The notes under the pieces: model-generated
What the model was told of the DNA's origin: nothing
Seen by the model: the letters and a program-made list of their open reading frames with translations, nothing else
The model's database searches: none
Shown: piece by piece, positions 8,117-16,882 of the stretch
Layout: each line of letters starts with the position of its first letter
Numbering within the stretch: the first letter of the stretch is position 1
NCBI GenBank assembly: GCA_903877385.1
Contig: CAIRDP010000031.1
Location: forward strand, 1-62,091
Reading direction: 5' to 3'
Source: an uncultured Bacteroidales bacterium
Lineage (GTDB): Bacteria > Bacteroidota > Bacteroidia > Bacteroidales > FEN-979
Length of the DNA stretch: 62,091 nt
Made by a program: the position numbers and the translations under genes

Positions 8117-11100
8117 ATGAAAAATAAACTTTTACTCTCCCTGCTTTTCACTTTAAGCATAAACTTGACAGTATCCGTCCAGAGATCATATGCCGATGCA
8201 ACCAGAACCGTTGGCCCGAGCGGGGCTGACTATACAACCCTGCAACTGGCTTTCACAGCTATCAATAACGGTTCCATCACTGGGGCCATCGTCCTGCAGA
8301 TCACCGGCAGTATAACAGATAACAATTCTGCTGTGCTGAATGCGAGCGGTTCTGGAAGCGCCAGCTATACCTCGATAAACATTTATCCTACTATTACCGG
8401 TATAACTTTAAGCGGGAACTATGGCGGCCCGCTTATCGATTTCAATGGCGCCGATAATGTTACAATTGACGGGAGGGTAAATGCAACAGGGCTTACCATT
8501 GATATGACGATCAGCAATATCAGTACTTCTGGAGGCAACACCTCTACTATACGGTTTATCAATGATGCGACTTACAATACAATAAAATATTGCACATTGC
8601 AGGGCTCGGCCACAAATTCGAATTCCGGAATTATTTTCTTCAGCACAACCACAACTGCTGCAGGAAACAGCAACAATACAATTGACCATAATGTGATCAC
8701 TTGTGCAGGCTCCAACAGGCCTTATGTAGGTATATATTCTATTGGAGGAGGAACTTATTTCAATAGTTCAAATACTATCAGCAATAACAATATTTATAAT
8801 GTTTTGACTAGCAACATAGAGACCGATTATATAAACCTCGGGACATACAATACAGCCTGGACCATTACCGGAAACAGTTTTTATGAAACCACTTCAAATA
8901 TTCCAAGTAGCGGTCAAAACTTAAATATTATCTATATAAATGCCACTTCCGGTATTAATTTCACCATTTCCAATAATTATATAGGAGGAAACGCCCCTTT
9001 ATGCGGAGGAACCTGGACTAAAGGGTCGGGAGGCAATACTTTTTATTTTATGCAAATCCGTGTTGGAACAGGAACGGCTAGTAACATTCAGGGGAATACG
9101 ATAAAAAATATCAATTTCACCAATTCCAACAATTACAATTGTTATGGAATCGATGTCTATGCTGGTTATGTGAATATCGGCACAACGGCAGGGAATTGCA
9201 TTGGATCATCATCTGGGACGGGTTCCATAATATATACCTGTAATGGAGCTAATGCACGCTTTTCTGCGATTCATGTCCAGATCAGTGGGACTACAAACGT
9301 CCAGAATAATATCATTGGCGCCATTACCACCGCCAATGCAAATTCTGCAAATGCTACAAATTTTTACGGGATATATTTTCAATCGGATGCTGGGACTTAT
9401 AGCGCCAGCAACAATACTATTGGTAGTACAACGACCCCGAGCAGTATTAATGCCTTATCTGCCTCAACCTCTGATGCTCAGAGGGTTTGTGGGATCTTCC
9501 TCGAAGGTAACTCCGGAACGATTTCCATTTTAAACAACTCCATTGCAAATCTTACCAATGGGACAACAAGCACATCTACCACCCTTTATGGTCGGGTTTA
9601 TGGAATCTACGCCTATAGGAATACCAATACTATATCAGGGAATCTCATTCATGATCTTACCATTTCGAATGCAAATAGTGCAAGCGGTTCCGATCCAAGC
9701 AACTATGATAATCCCTCCCTTTCAGCAGCCGGAATAGCATTTGCAGATAACAGTAATAGTGTCCAGACAATATCCGGCAATACTATTTATAACATATCCA
9801 ATAATTATTCTTCATTTACCGGTCATGTTGCAGGCATCTATTATTACGGACAGTCGACCGCGAGTTCTGTTAAAAATAATCTCATTTACGGTCTCAACGT
9901 CAGTTCAAGCAGCAGTTCTGCTACAATCCACGGGATCAAAATTGACGCAGGGGTGGCAACATACTCCAACAACATTATCACCCTTGGAGGAAATTCAACA
10001 ACAACCTTCTATGGCATTTATGACGGAAATTCATCCGGAACAAGCAATATTTATTTCAATTCCATTTATCTCAATGGTTCTCCTACCTCAGGATCGTTGA
10101 ATAGTGCAGGATTATATAACTCCACCACGGCCGATACCAGAAATTACAGGAATAACATCTTTTTCAATGCCCGTTCCAATAATGGAGCCGGCGGGAAGCA
10201 TTATGCAATGTATATTCAAAATACGGGAGGAGGCTTGACCTGCGACTACAATGATTATCTTGCATCAGGAACAGGTGGAATGCTCGGTTACTACGGTGGA
10301 GATAAATCATCGTCTGTCATTGTGACCGGTCAGGATACTCACAGCCTTAACCTGGATCCTTCTTTTGCCAATGCCGGAGGGACTAATGCACCTGATTACA
10401 TCCCTTCCGCTGCATTAACGGCTGTGGAGGGTACCGGAATCACCAACGACTACGGAGGAACTATCCGCGCAGTGTCTCCCCTTTTCCCTGAAATGGGAGC
10501 CTGGGAGCAAAACAATACAGTTACATGGAATGGAAACACCAGTAATGACTGGAGTGTTTCTGGTAACTGGACCCCTGGTTCGGTCCCGACAGCTTCGACA
10601 AATGTGACCATTCCTTCAGGCACTACTAATCCCTGTCATGTGACTCTGGCAGTAAGCAGTCCCGCAGCATGCAACAACCTGACCATAAATGCAAGCGCTG
10701 TTTTAACCATTGACCCGGTCAAAGCCCTCACGGTTAACGGCACTCTCACAAACAGCGCAGGGAACACGGGACTGGTGATCAGCAGCGATGCCACGGGTAC
10801 CGGCTCCCTTATCCAGAGTTCCTCAGGGGTAGGGGCAACTGTGAACAGGTATATCAGCGGAAGTTCAACACTTACAGCCAATATGTATCATATGGTCTCT
10901 ATCCCGGTATATTATAGCAGTCCGACTTCAAACCTTTTCCTGGGCTCATATCTTTATAAGCTAGATGCATCCCAGGTTGATCCTACGAATAGCAACTACT
11001 ATGGATTATGGGTCAGTATGGGAACTCCCACAGATACTCCGCTTTCATGCAGTTCGGGTTATATGATCTATTATCCTGCCGCATCAACTACATATACCTT

Positions 11101-12082
11101 TACCGGTAATTTGAACACTGGCACTTTCACTCCTACGGTTTCCTATGGGGGCACCTATACCTTCAACCTGGTCCCCAATCCTTACCCCTCAGCCATCAAC
11201 TGGGGCTCATCGGGAGGGTGGGTGAAAAACAATATCGGGGCTACCGCTTATATCTGGCCTGCAGGTGCAGGGAACTATACAACAATTACAGCCAGCAGCA
11301 ATTATAATATACCTGCCGGACAGTCCTTTATCGTAATGACCAGCGGATCACCCACTCTAACGGTCAACAATAGTGCTTGTGTTCACAGTACCCAGGGTTT
11401 CTATAAATCGGCCGAGGCCAATACTCTTAAAATATCAGCTCAATCCAATAACTACTACGACGAAACCTTTGTGAGCTTTAACAGTTCAGCGGGCCAGGAC
11501 TTCGACCCCCAGTTCGACGGCTTCAAGCTCTGGGGCCTGAAAGATGCTCCCCAACTGTGGACCGAAAAAGAACAGTCTCAACTCAGCATCAACGAGCTGC
11601 CTCCTCCTGCAGTATCCCTGATCGTTCCCCTGGACTTTAAAACGAGCTACGCCGGGCAGGTAACCCTTAGTGTATCGGGTGTTGAAAGTTTTGATCCTTC
11701 TCTTCCCATCCGACTTCAGGACCATATTAACGGATCAATGACTGACCTGAGGCAGAACAGCACCTACGTCTTTACCCATGATACTACCAACAACGAAAAA
11801 AGGTTCAGCCTTTTATTCGGCTACCCCGACGGGATCAATACAAACCTTGCCCACGACGGCAAAGCCTTTATCAGCAACGGCAGGATCTACCTGGATGTCC
11901 CCTCGATGCAGGGCCAGCTTGCCGAGATTACCGTGTACGATATGCTGGGACAGGTCATCCGCAGTCAGGAAAAAACAGTGAATGGGATCATCAGCATTGA
12001 AGCTCTTCTTGCACAGGGTGTGTACATTGTAAACGTTTCTTCCGGAGGCAGGAATTTTGTAACTAAAGTCATCAACAAATAA
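8117..12082 (+). CDS. Parallel beta-helix T9SS surface protein
   Basis: A 1321-residue protein. A signal peptide (residues 1 to about 27, ending SYA) is followed by a long region with many short repeats of the N-N-x-I-x-x / G-I-x-x-x type (for example SNNTISNNNIYN and SGNTIYNIS), the signature of a right-handed parallel beta-helix (PbH1-like repeats), to about residue 790. A TWNG-SNDWS-GNW segment, a DPVKALTVNGTLTNSAGN module shared with the two genes upstream and a complete T9SS type A tail (LAEITVYDMLGQVI, LAQGVYIVNVSSGG, KVINK) follow. Beta-helix proteins of this layout are often polysaccharide-binding or -cleaving, but no catalytic motif was recognised. A PID-tail gene follows 12 bases after the stop. 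Confidence 0.88.
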   Translation: MKNKLLLSLLFTLSINLTVSVQRSYADATRTVGPSGADYTTLQLAFTAINNGSITGAIVLQITGSITDNNSAVLNASGSGSASYTSINIYPTITGITLSGNYGGPLIDFNGADNVTIDGRVNATGLTIDMTISNISTSGGNTSTIRFINDATYNTIKYCTLQGSATNSNSGIIFFSTTTTAAGNSNNTIDHNVITCAGSNRPYVGIYSIGGGTYFNSSNTISNNNIYNVLTSNIETDYINLGTYNTAWTITGNSFYETTSNIPSSGQNLNIIYINATSGINFTISNNYIGGNAPLCGGTWTKGSGGNTFYFMQIRVGTGTASNIQGNTIKNINFTNSNNYNCYGIDVYAGYVNIGTTAGNCIGSSSGTGSIIYTCNGANARFSAIHVQISGTTNVQNNIIGAITTANANSANATNFYGIYFQSDAGTYSASNNTIGSTTTPSSINALSASTSDAQRVCGIFLEGNSGTISILNNSIANLTNGTTSTSTTLYGRVYGIYAYRNTNTISGNLIHDLTISNANSASGSDPSNYDNPSLSAAGIAFADNSNSVQTISGNTIYNISNNYSSFTGHVAGIYYYGQSTASSVKNNLIYGLNVSSSSSSATIHGIKIDAGVATYSNNIITLGGNSTTTFYGIYDGNSSGTSNIYFNSIYLNGSPTSGSLNSAGLYNSTTADTRNYRNNIFFNARSNNGAGGKHYAMYIQNTGGGLTCDYNDYLASGTGGMLGYYGGDKSSSVIVTGQDTHSLNLDPSFANAGGTNAPDYIPSAALTAVEGTGITNDYGGTIRAVSPLFPEMGAWEQNNTVTWNGNTSNDWSVSGNWTPGSVPTASTNVTIPSGTTNPCHVTLAVSSPAACNNLTINASAVLTIDPVKALTVNGTLTNSAGNTGLVISSDATGTGSLIQSSSGVGATVNRYISGSSTLTANMYHMVSIPVYYSSPTSNLFLGSYLYKLDASQVDPTNSNYYGLWVSMGTPTDTPLSCSSGYMIYYPAASTTYTFTGNLNTGTFTPTVSYGGTYTFNLVPNPYPSAINWGSSGGWVKNNIGATAYIWPAGAGNYTTITASSNYNIPAGQSFIVMTSGSPTLTVNNSACVHSTQGFYKSAEANTLKISAQSNNYYDETFVSFNSSAGQDFDPQFDGFKLWGLKDAPQLWTEKEQSQLSINELPPPAVSLIVPLDFKTSYAGQVTLSVSGVESFDPSLPIRLQDHINGSMTDLRQNSTYVFTHDTTNNEKRFSLLFGYPDGINTNLAHDGKAFISNGRIYLDVPSMQGQLAEITVYDMLGQVIRSQEKTVNGIISIEALLAQGVYIVNVSSGGRNFVTKVINK

Positions 12083-12094
12083 ATCATACATACT

Positions 12095-12355
12095 ATGAAA
12101 AAGTACATCTATTGCTCACTGATCGCATTTCTCGTATGTTTAAGCATGACCGTAATGGCCGATCCTCCAACTCCCCCTCCCGATCCTTCGAGCGGCGGTG
12201 GTCACGGTGGACCCGTTGGCGCCCCTATCGATGGAGGGCTGGGAATCCTGATGCTTATGGGAGTCGCATACGGGGGGAGGAAGTATTACCAGGCACGGAA
12301 GTCAAAGAAAAAAGATGGGATTAAAATGGAACCCCGCAGTCAGGTTATTGTTTGA
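12095..12355 (+). CDS. Small exported protein with PIDGG/hydrophobic/basic C-terminal tail, second copy
   Basis: An 86-residue paralogue of the gene at 4446. It has the same signal peptide start (MKKYIYCSLIA), the same Pro-rich mature N-terminus, the GGGHGGPVGAPIDGG block, a hydrophobic segment and the RKYYQARKSKKK basic cluster; only the last 12 or so residues differ (DGIKMEPRSQVIV). Identity also extends into the DNA just before the start codon (CATACTATGAAAAAGTACAT). It lies 12 bases behind the beta-helix protein gene, suggesting co-transcription and translational coupling. Its 3' end overlaps by 11 bases the end of the convergent gene at 12345. Confidence 0.8.
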   Translation: MKKYIYCSLIAFLVCLSMTVMADPPTPPPDPSSGGGHGGPVGAPIDGGLGILMLMGVAYGGRKYYQARKSKKKDGIKMEPRSQVIV

Positions 12356-13730
12356 TCAACTTCCTTACAATGACTGAGCGGGAATTCGAGAGTTTTACAA
12401 AATATATTCCGGATGTCAGGCTGCTGATGTCAAGTTGGGATTTAAGTTCCGAAATTTCAGTTTGCATAATCTCCCGGCCTTCCACATTTAAAACGGTGAG
12501 CATGGACGGCTTCTCAGACCCTTGAATTTCAAGTGTTACCTTGCCTGCTGCAGGATTGGGATAAAGGGTGAAATCTTCATATTGAAGGGTATTGATGCCG
12601 GCGCTCCCGTTATCGTACTTCATTACTGATGCTCCGGATACCCCATAGTCCATAAAGGCAACATACGGGGTTCCGCCAGGACCGAATGCGAGGCTGGGAA
12701 AATCAATAACTCCTTGAGAAATGCCGGCATGGTCGACAGTTGTCCATAGGGTACCGTTAAATTCCTTTACTGTTGCTTTAAAAGAGACAACCCGGTCGCT
12801 ATATGCCAGCCAGGGATTCCCGGCAGGATCAAAAGCCAGGTTGGGTGAATAAGAAGTATCGGGTGATATGTCTGCATCTCCAACATTAATCCATCCGGTT
12901 CCGTCAAATTTCATGACCGAAGCCTTGTATGAATTTGCACAATCGGAAAAAGTCACATAAGGTTCGTTGCCGGGGCTGAAAACCAGGCGGGGGAGGCTGA
13001 CCCTTGAGGGGCTGAAACCCGCATTGCCCACATAAACCCAGCTGTTTCCTTCAAATGTCATTACACTGGCTTTGAATTCACTGCCTTCATCTGAAAAAAC
13101 AACGTAAGGCTGTCCGTTTGCCTTGTTAATGGCGAGATTGATGAAGTCAGCGGCTCCTGACGAAAAGGCCCGTTTCCCTTCAGCTACCCAATTTGTGCCG
13201 TTGAATTTCATTACCGTGGCTTTACGCGAATTAAGATATTCCTGGAAGGCAACATAAGGCATACTGTCGCGGGGATTGAATACAAGGCTGGTAAAATCAG
13301 CCTGGGTGTATGAAAAACCTGCATTTCCTACATATCCCCAGTTTGTTCCGTCAAACTTCATGACCGAAGCGCTTTCGGCATATGCTTCATCCCTGAAAGC
13401 TACATTAGGTACTCCCGCCATGTCAAAGGCCAGGCTGGTATAAAAAGCACTCGCCGTTGAGAAACCGCCGGGGCCAACATAAACCCAGCCGCTTCCGTCA
13501 AATTTCATTACACTGGCTTTCCAGCTAAAGTGTTCAGAGGCGAATGCCACATAAGGGAGGCTGTCGGCAGGGCTAAAAGCAAAGCTGAGATTCGAGGTTT
13601 GTCCTGATGAGAAATTTTCGTCCCCTACGTATTGCCAGTGAAGCATCAAAGGCGAATTTTCAGGAAACGGGGATTGTGCAATAACAATAACAGGCAACAG
13701 TATGTTAAGGAGAAATAATAATTTTCGCAT
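12345..13730 (-). CDS. T9SS-sorted beta-propeller-like repeat protein
   Basis: 461 residues from the ATG at 13730; an upstream in-frame start at 13811 would bury the signal peptide. MRKLLFLLNILLPVIVIAQ is a clean signal peptide. About seven to eight repeats of roughly 47 residues follow, each with ASVMKFDGTxWxYVGxAGFS and a LAFxPxxxPYVAFxD strand pattern, a spacing suited to the blades of a beta-propeller. The last 75 residues are a classical type A sorting domain (LYPNPAAGKVTLEI, LTVLNVEGREIMQTEI, LDISSLTSGIYFVKLSN, VRKLIKQ). The protein should be exported and attached to the cell surface. The ligand is unknown. Confidence 0.85.
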   Translation of the reverse strand: MRKLLFLLNILLPVIVIAQSPFPENSPLMLHWQYVGDENFSSGQTSNLSFAFSPADSLPYVAFASEHFSWKASVMKFDGSGWVYVGPGGFSTASAFYTSLAFDMAGVPNVAFRDEAYAESASVMKFDGTNWGYVGNAGFSYTQADFTSLVFNPRDSMPYVAFQEYLNSRKATVMKFNGTNWVAEGKRAFSSGAADFINLAINKANGQPYVVFSDEGSEFKASVMTFEGNSWVYVGNAGFSPSRVSLPRLVFSPGNEPYVTFSDCANSYKASVMKFDGTGWINVGDADISPDTSYSPNLAFDPAGNPWLAYSDRVVSFKATVKEFNGTLWTTVDHAGISQGVIDFPSLAFGPGGTPYVAFMDYGVSGASVMKYDNGSAGINTLQYEDFTLYPNPAAGKVTLEIQGSEKPSMLTVLNVEGREIMQTEISELKSQLDISSLTSGIYFVKLSNSRSVIVRKLIKQ

Positions 13731-13852
13731 TTGAGGGCCCTCCTTTGATTGAATAAAAAAACCTGAAATATTAACATGACGAATATAGTGAAAAACACAA
13801 TACGAAGTCAAGTGAAGCCTGCTTTTTGCAGGGTAACATTCTGCCGGATGAC

Positions 13853-13895
13853 TGTAAATGAAAAAGCCCGCAAACCGCGGGCCTTTTCATTTACA
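13853..13895 (-). terminator. Strong hairpin terminator (works in both directions)
   Basis: A 19-base arm at 13853-13871 pairs with 13877-13895 with a single mismatch around a 5-base loop. The GC core (GCCCGC/GCGGGC) is flanked by A-rich and T-rich outer arms, so it reads as a terminator on either strand. It lies just downstream of the leftward gene at 13914 and insulates it from the next leftward gene. Confidence 0.8.
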
Positions 13896-13913
13896 GGGGA
13901 TAGATATGTTGAG

Positions 13914-14360
13914 TTAAACAAGATCCTCGAATATGGCTTCGGAGGGAACCGAAGGAGCAAGCCTCATAGCCTCTCCGTTGCCACTGATATCGGCATCCTG
14001 GAAATCTGCTTCACCGGGCGCTTTTGGGGCAAGCTCAGGTAAAAGTAAATTAAGGTTGTCTGCATCAGAATCTTCAAAGTCAGCTTCCCTGGGAGTGACA
14101 GGTGCCAAAGCAGGGGATGCCGGTACGCTTAAAGTAACAAGGTCATTGTCACTGAAATCAGCTTCCACCGGGATTACAGGAGCAAGCTCCTTCAGTTCCG
14201 CAGCGCTTATTACAGGCATCTCAAATGCTGTATTCACTGTTTCAACCGAAGGATGAAACACCAGGTCAGAATAAACTGTCTGGGCCGAGCTTCCATTTGC
14301 AAAAAGAAGGTTGGACTGTAATCCCAAAATTGCCACTGTTATATAAAATGTTGTTTTCAT
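13914..14360 (-). CDS. Exported protein with four LAPxxPxEAxFxD repeats, function unknown
   Basis: 148 residues from the ATG at 14360, chosen because MKTTFYITVAILGL then begins a proper signal peptide (cleavage near SSA-Q, residue 26); an in-frame ATG at 14468 would add an unlikely 36-residue leader. The mature part is acidic and mostly repeats: L-A-P-x-x-P-x-E-A-D-F-x-D units begin near residues 59, 85, 110 and 134, with periods of 24-26 residues. The last is degenerate and ends the protein (EAIFEDLV). There is no Cys, no lipobox and no sorting domain. It stands alone between a promoter-like element at 14515 and the terminator at 13853. I do not recognise a characterised family. Confidence 0.7.
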   Translation of the reverse strand: MKTTFYITVAILGLQSNLLFANGSSAQTVYSDLVFHPSVETVNTAFEMPVISAAELKELAPVIPVEADFSDNDLVTLSVPASPALAPVTPREADFEDSDADNLNLLLPELAPKAPGEADFQDADISGNGEAMRLAPSVPSEAIFEDLV

Positions 14361-14741
14361 TAGTTTCTGAATTTTAATTGATTTTGCTTTTTGTCCTTTT
14401 GAACTTGATTCGAACATAAGACGTACCCCTTGGGGTAATGTTACACACTTTATGCTGACACAGTTCATTTTAACAAAACATTAACAATTGATTGAATTTT
14501 AATTAATTATGATACAAAGATACGGTTAATTTAGACTCGATAAATCAAAAAATCGATAGAATTCCGTTAAATACCGATGAACTGCCGGAAAAAATCGACG
14601 AAAAAGTAAGATGCAGAAAATGAGATAATTACATGTGAATTTCAGCGATATTACCGTTGATCAGGTAATTACCCATGCCCTGGGCGGCAGGGCAGGAGGA
14701 GGCCGGGGCGCCAGATCATGCCGGGCGCTATGTCCGTTTAT
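14361..14741. other. Intergenic region with promoter element and GC hairpin
   Basis: It contains the long leader of the repeat protein gene to the left, the -7-like element listed at 14515, and a perfect hairpin at 14677-14693 (GCCCTG/CAGGGC, loop of five) behind the peptidase gene on the right. That hairpin has no T-run in either direction, so it is only a possible terminator. No gene is seen. Confidence 0.5.
14515..14522 (-). promoter_or_regulatory. Bacteroidota-type -7 promoter element
   Basis: TATCTTTG on the minus strand matches TAnnTTTG exactly. A TTTTG sits about 23 bases upstream, slightly further than usual for the -33 box. It would give the repeat-protein gene a leader of about 150 bases. 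Confidence 0.45.
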
Positions 14742-16874
14742 CTACAGGTAGTCCTTAAAATACTGGAACATCTTCACGTTGAGGTGCACCCTGTCCTTGC
14801 CCCTTACATTATGCTCATGCCCGGGATAGGTAAAATAATCTACCTGCTTGCCTTCATCTATGCACTTTCTTATGAAGGACAAACCGTTCTGGGGCACTAC
14901 GGTCCCGTCCTGGTATCCCTGTATGATCAAAAGCCTGCCTTTAAGGTTTTTGACATAATTCAGCAAAGAGGCATTCTTATATCCCTGGGGATTTGTCTGG
15001 GGGGTATCCATATACCTTTCGCCATACATCACCTCGTAATATTTCCAGTCGATTACAGGCCCCCCGCACACGGCAACCCTGAACGATCCGGGATCCCTCA
15101 GCATCATCGAGATGGTCAGGAACCCCCCGTACGACCATCCGTTTATGCCTACGCGGGTAGTGTCGACCCACGAAAGAGATTTAAGGTATTTCAAACCGCA
15201 CATCTGGTCCTCCACTTCATCATCGCCGAGGTGGCGGAAGATGGCCTGCTCAAAATCCTTCCCCCTCTCTGAAGTGCCCCGGTTATCCAAAGTGAAAACA
15301 ACATATCCCTGTTCGGCAAGGTAGTTCAGCCAAAGTCCCGCACCTCCAAGCCAACTGTCGGTGATCATCTGAGAATGGGGCCCCCCGTAAACATAAATGA
15401 TCACGGGATATCGTTTCAGGGAATCGAAATCCACCGGCTTTATGATCCTGCAGTACAAATCGGTATTCAGATTGTTCTTGATGGTGAACACCCTCATCTT
15501 CCCTATCTTGTATTCCTTCAGTGGATTGGCGTCCGATAAAAGTTCCTGCTTTACCTTCCCTTTCGAATCGAGGAGCTCAATTTTACGGGCTGTTGAAGTG
15601 TTTGAATAAGTATCGAGGATAAAGCTCCCGTCGGCGCTTATTTTTGAATTATGGCTGCCTGCGGATGAGGTGATCCCGCTCATCATTCCCGATTTAAGGT
15701 CAAGGCAGCAGAGGCTTCTCCCGATGGGATTGTCCTTATTGCACATGAAAAATATCTTCTCCCCTTTATTATCGGCCGCTGTAAAGGAACTAACTTCCCA
15801 TTCACCGCTGGTGAGCTGCTTGATAAGTTTCCCCGATGCTTCGTACAGGTATAAATGGTTATACCCGTTACGCCTGCTCAGCCATAGAAAACGCGAAGCA
15901 TCCTTATTGATGAATTCAGGCCCGTGGAGGGGTTCCACATATTTCGGATCGGTTTCGGTAAAAACCGTTTTGATGAATTTCCCTGTGGCTGCATCGTAGG
16001 TTTTCATCCACATGCTGTCCTGTTCACGGTTGAGGACGGCAATATAGATGAGCTTGCCATCGGGGCTCCAGCTGACGTTGGTCATGTATTTTGCCGAATC
16101 GGCCCCGGTTTCCAGGGCCAGCCTGGTTTTTGACGCCAGGGAGTAAACGTGAACGTTCACGCGATGGCTCTTTTGCCCGGCCATGGGGTATTTTGTGCCA
16201 TCCAAAACGGCAATAGGGTCCTGTATATCCACGATGGGATAGCTGGCCACCCCGGTTTCGTTCATGTAATAATAGGCAAGCCTGTCGCCGGCCGGGGACC
16301 AGAAAGTCCCTTTGGTGATGCCGAATTCATTACGGTGGACCCTTTCAGATCCATAGGAAATATCGGGATTGGCTGATGTTTCAACGGCTATTGCTTTCCC
16401 ATTTACACTAATAAAAAGGTCATTTTTAACCGTATAGGCAGTACTGAAGGTACCGGCCGCCATATCGGCATTCTGCGCATTTGAGGGCCAGGAATTGAGT
16501 TTTTGGAGGCTGCCATCCGCCAGGTTATAAGTAAACACGGAGTTCCCCGAACTGAAGCTGAAAACATTTGTTTTGTAAATGCTTACGGAAGGGAAACGCG
16601 ATAGGGTGTCTTCCTTGGCCAGCTTCAGGCCGACATTCAATGCATTGATCTTCAATACTGTATCCCTTGTTGTTTTATTGGCATATCCCTTTATCAAACA
16701 ATTTTTGGCAACATAGAACCAGGAGTTTTCATCGCCATTCCATTGAAGCTGTGAGAGGTTCTTAGCCATTAAGCCGTTGCCGAGGGTGGCTTCTTCCATG
16801 CTCATCATTTTCGACTGGGCAAAAAACAGGCCCGGTATGACCAGGCCTGTAAGGATCAGGAATAATCGTTTCAT
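14742..16874 (-). CDS. Exported S9-family dipeptidyl-peptidase (DPP IV-like)
   Basis: A 710-residue protein. A signal peptide (MKRLFLILTGLVIPGLFFAQ) is followed by an eight-bladed-propeller N-terminal domain (GTFWSPAGDRLAYYYMNE, VSWSPDGKLIYIAVLNR) and a C-terminal alpha/beta-hydrolase domain with the nucleophile Ser581 in NGWSYGGFL, the acid Asp in GYQDGTVVPQN and the catalytic His in YPGHEHNV (His688). Family members cleave dipeptides, often after Pro, in the periplasm. It is the last gene of the leftward operon ptb-permease-buk-peptidase, 8 bases behind buk, so peptide breakdown is probably coordinated with amino-acid uptake and fermentation. Length and catalytic triad are complete. Confidence 0.9.
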   Translation of the reverse strand: MKRLFLILTGLVIPGLFFAQSKMMSMEEATLGNGLMAKNLSQLQWNGDENSWFYVAKNCLIKGYANKTTRDTVLKINALNVGLKLAKEDTLSRFPSVSIYKTNVFSFSSGNSVFTYNLADGSLQKLNSWPSNAQNADMAAGTFSTAYTVKNDLFISVNGKAIAVETSANPDISYGSERVHRNEFGITKGTFWSPAGDRLAYYYMNETGVASYPIVDIQDPIAVLDGTKYPMAGQKSHRVNVHVYSLASKTRLALETGADSAKYMTNVSWSPDGKLIYIAVLNREQDSMWMKTYDAATGKFIKTVFTETDPKYVEPLHGPEFINKDASRFLWLSRRNGYNHLYLYEASGKLIKQLTSGEWEVSSFTAADNKGEKIFFMCNKDNPIGRSLCCLDLKSGMMSGITSSAGSHNSKISADGSFILDTYSNTSTARKIELLDSKGKVKQELLSDANPLKEYKIGKMRVFTIKNNLNTDLYCRIIKPVDFDSLKRYPVIIYVYGGPHSQMITDSWLGGAGLWLNYLAEQGYVVFTLDNRGTSERGKDFEQAIFRHLGDDEVEDQMCGLKYLKSLSWVDTTRVGINGWSYGGFLTISMMLRDPGSFRVAVCGGPVIDWKYYEVMYGERYMDTPQTNPQGYKNASLLNYVKNLKGRLLIIQGYQDGTVVPQNGLSFIRKCIDEGKQVDYFTYPGHEHNVRGKDRVHLNVKMFQYFKDYL

Positions 16875-16882
16875 GCTGTGTT

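Noticed and set aside
9243-10100. Series of plus-strand frames inside the beta-helix gene
   Set aside because: Alternative-frame shadows of a repetitive coding sequence with no family features.
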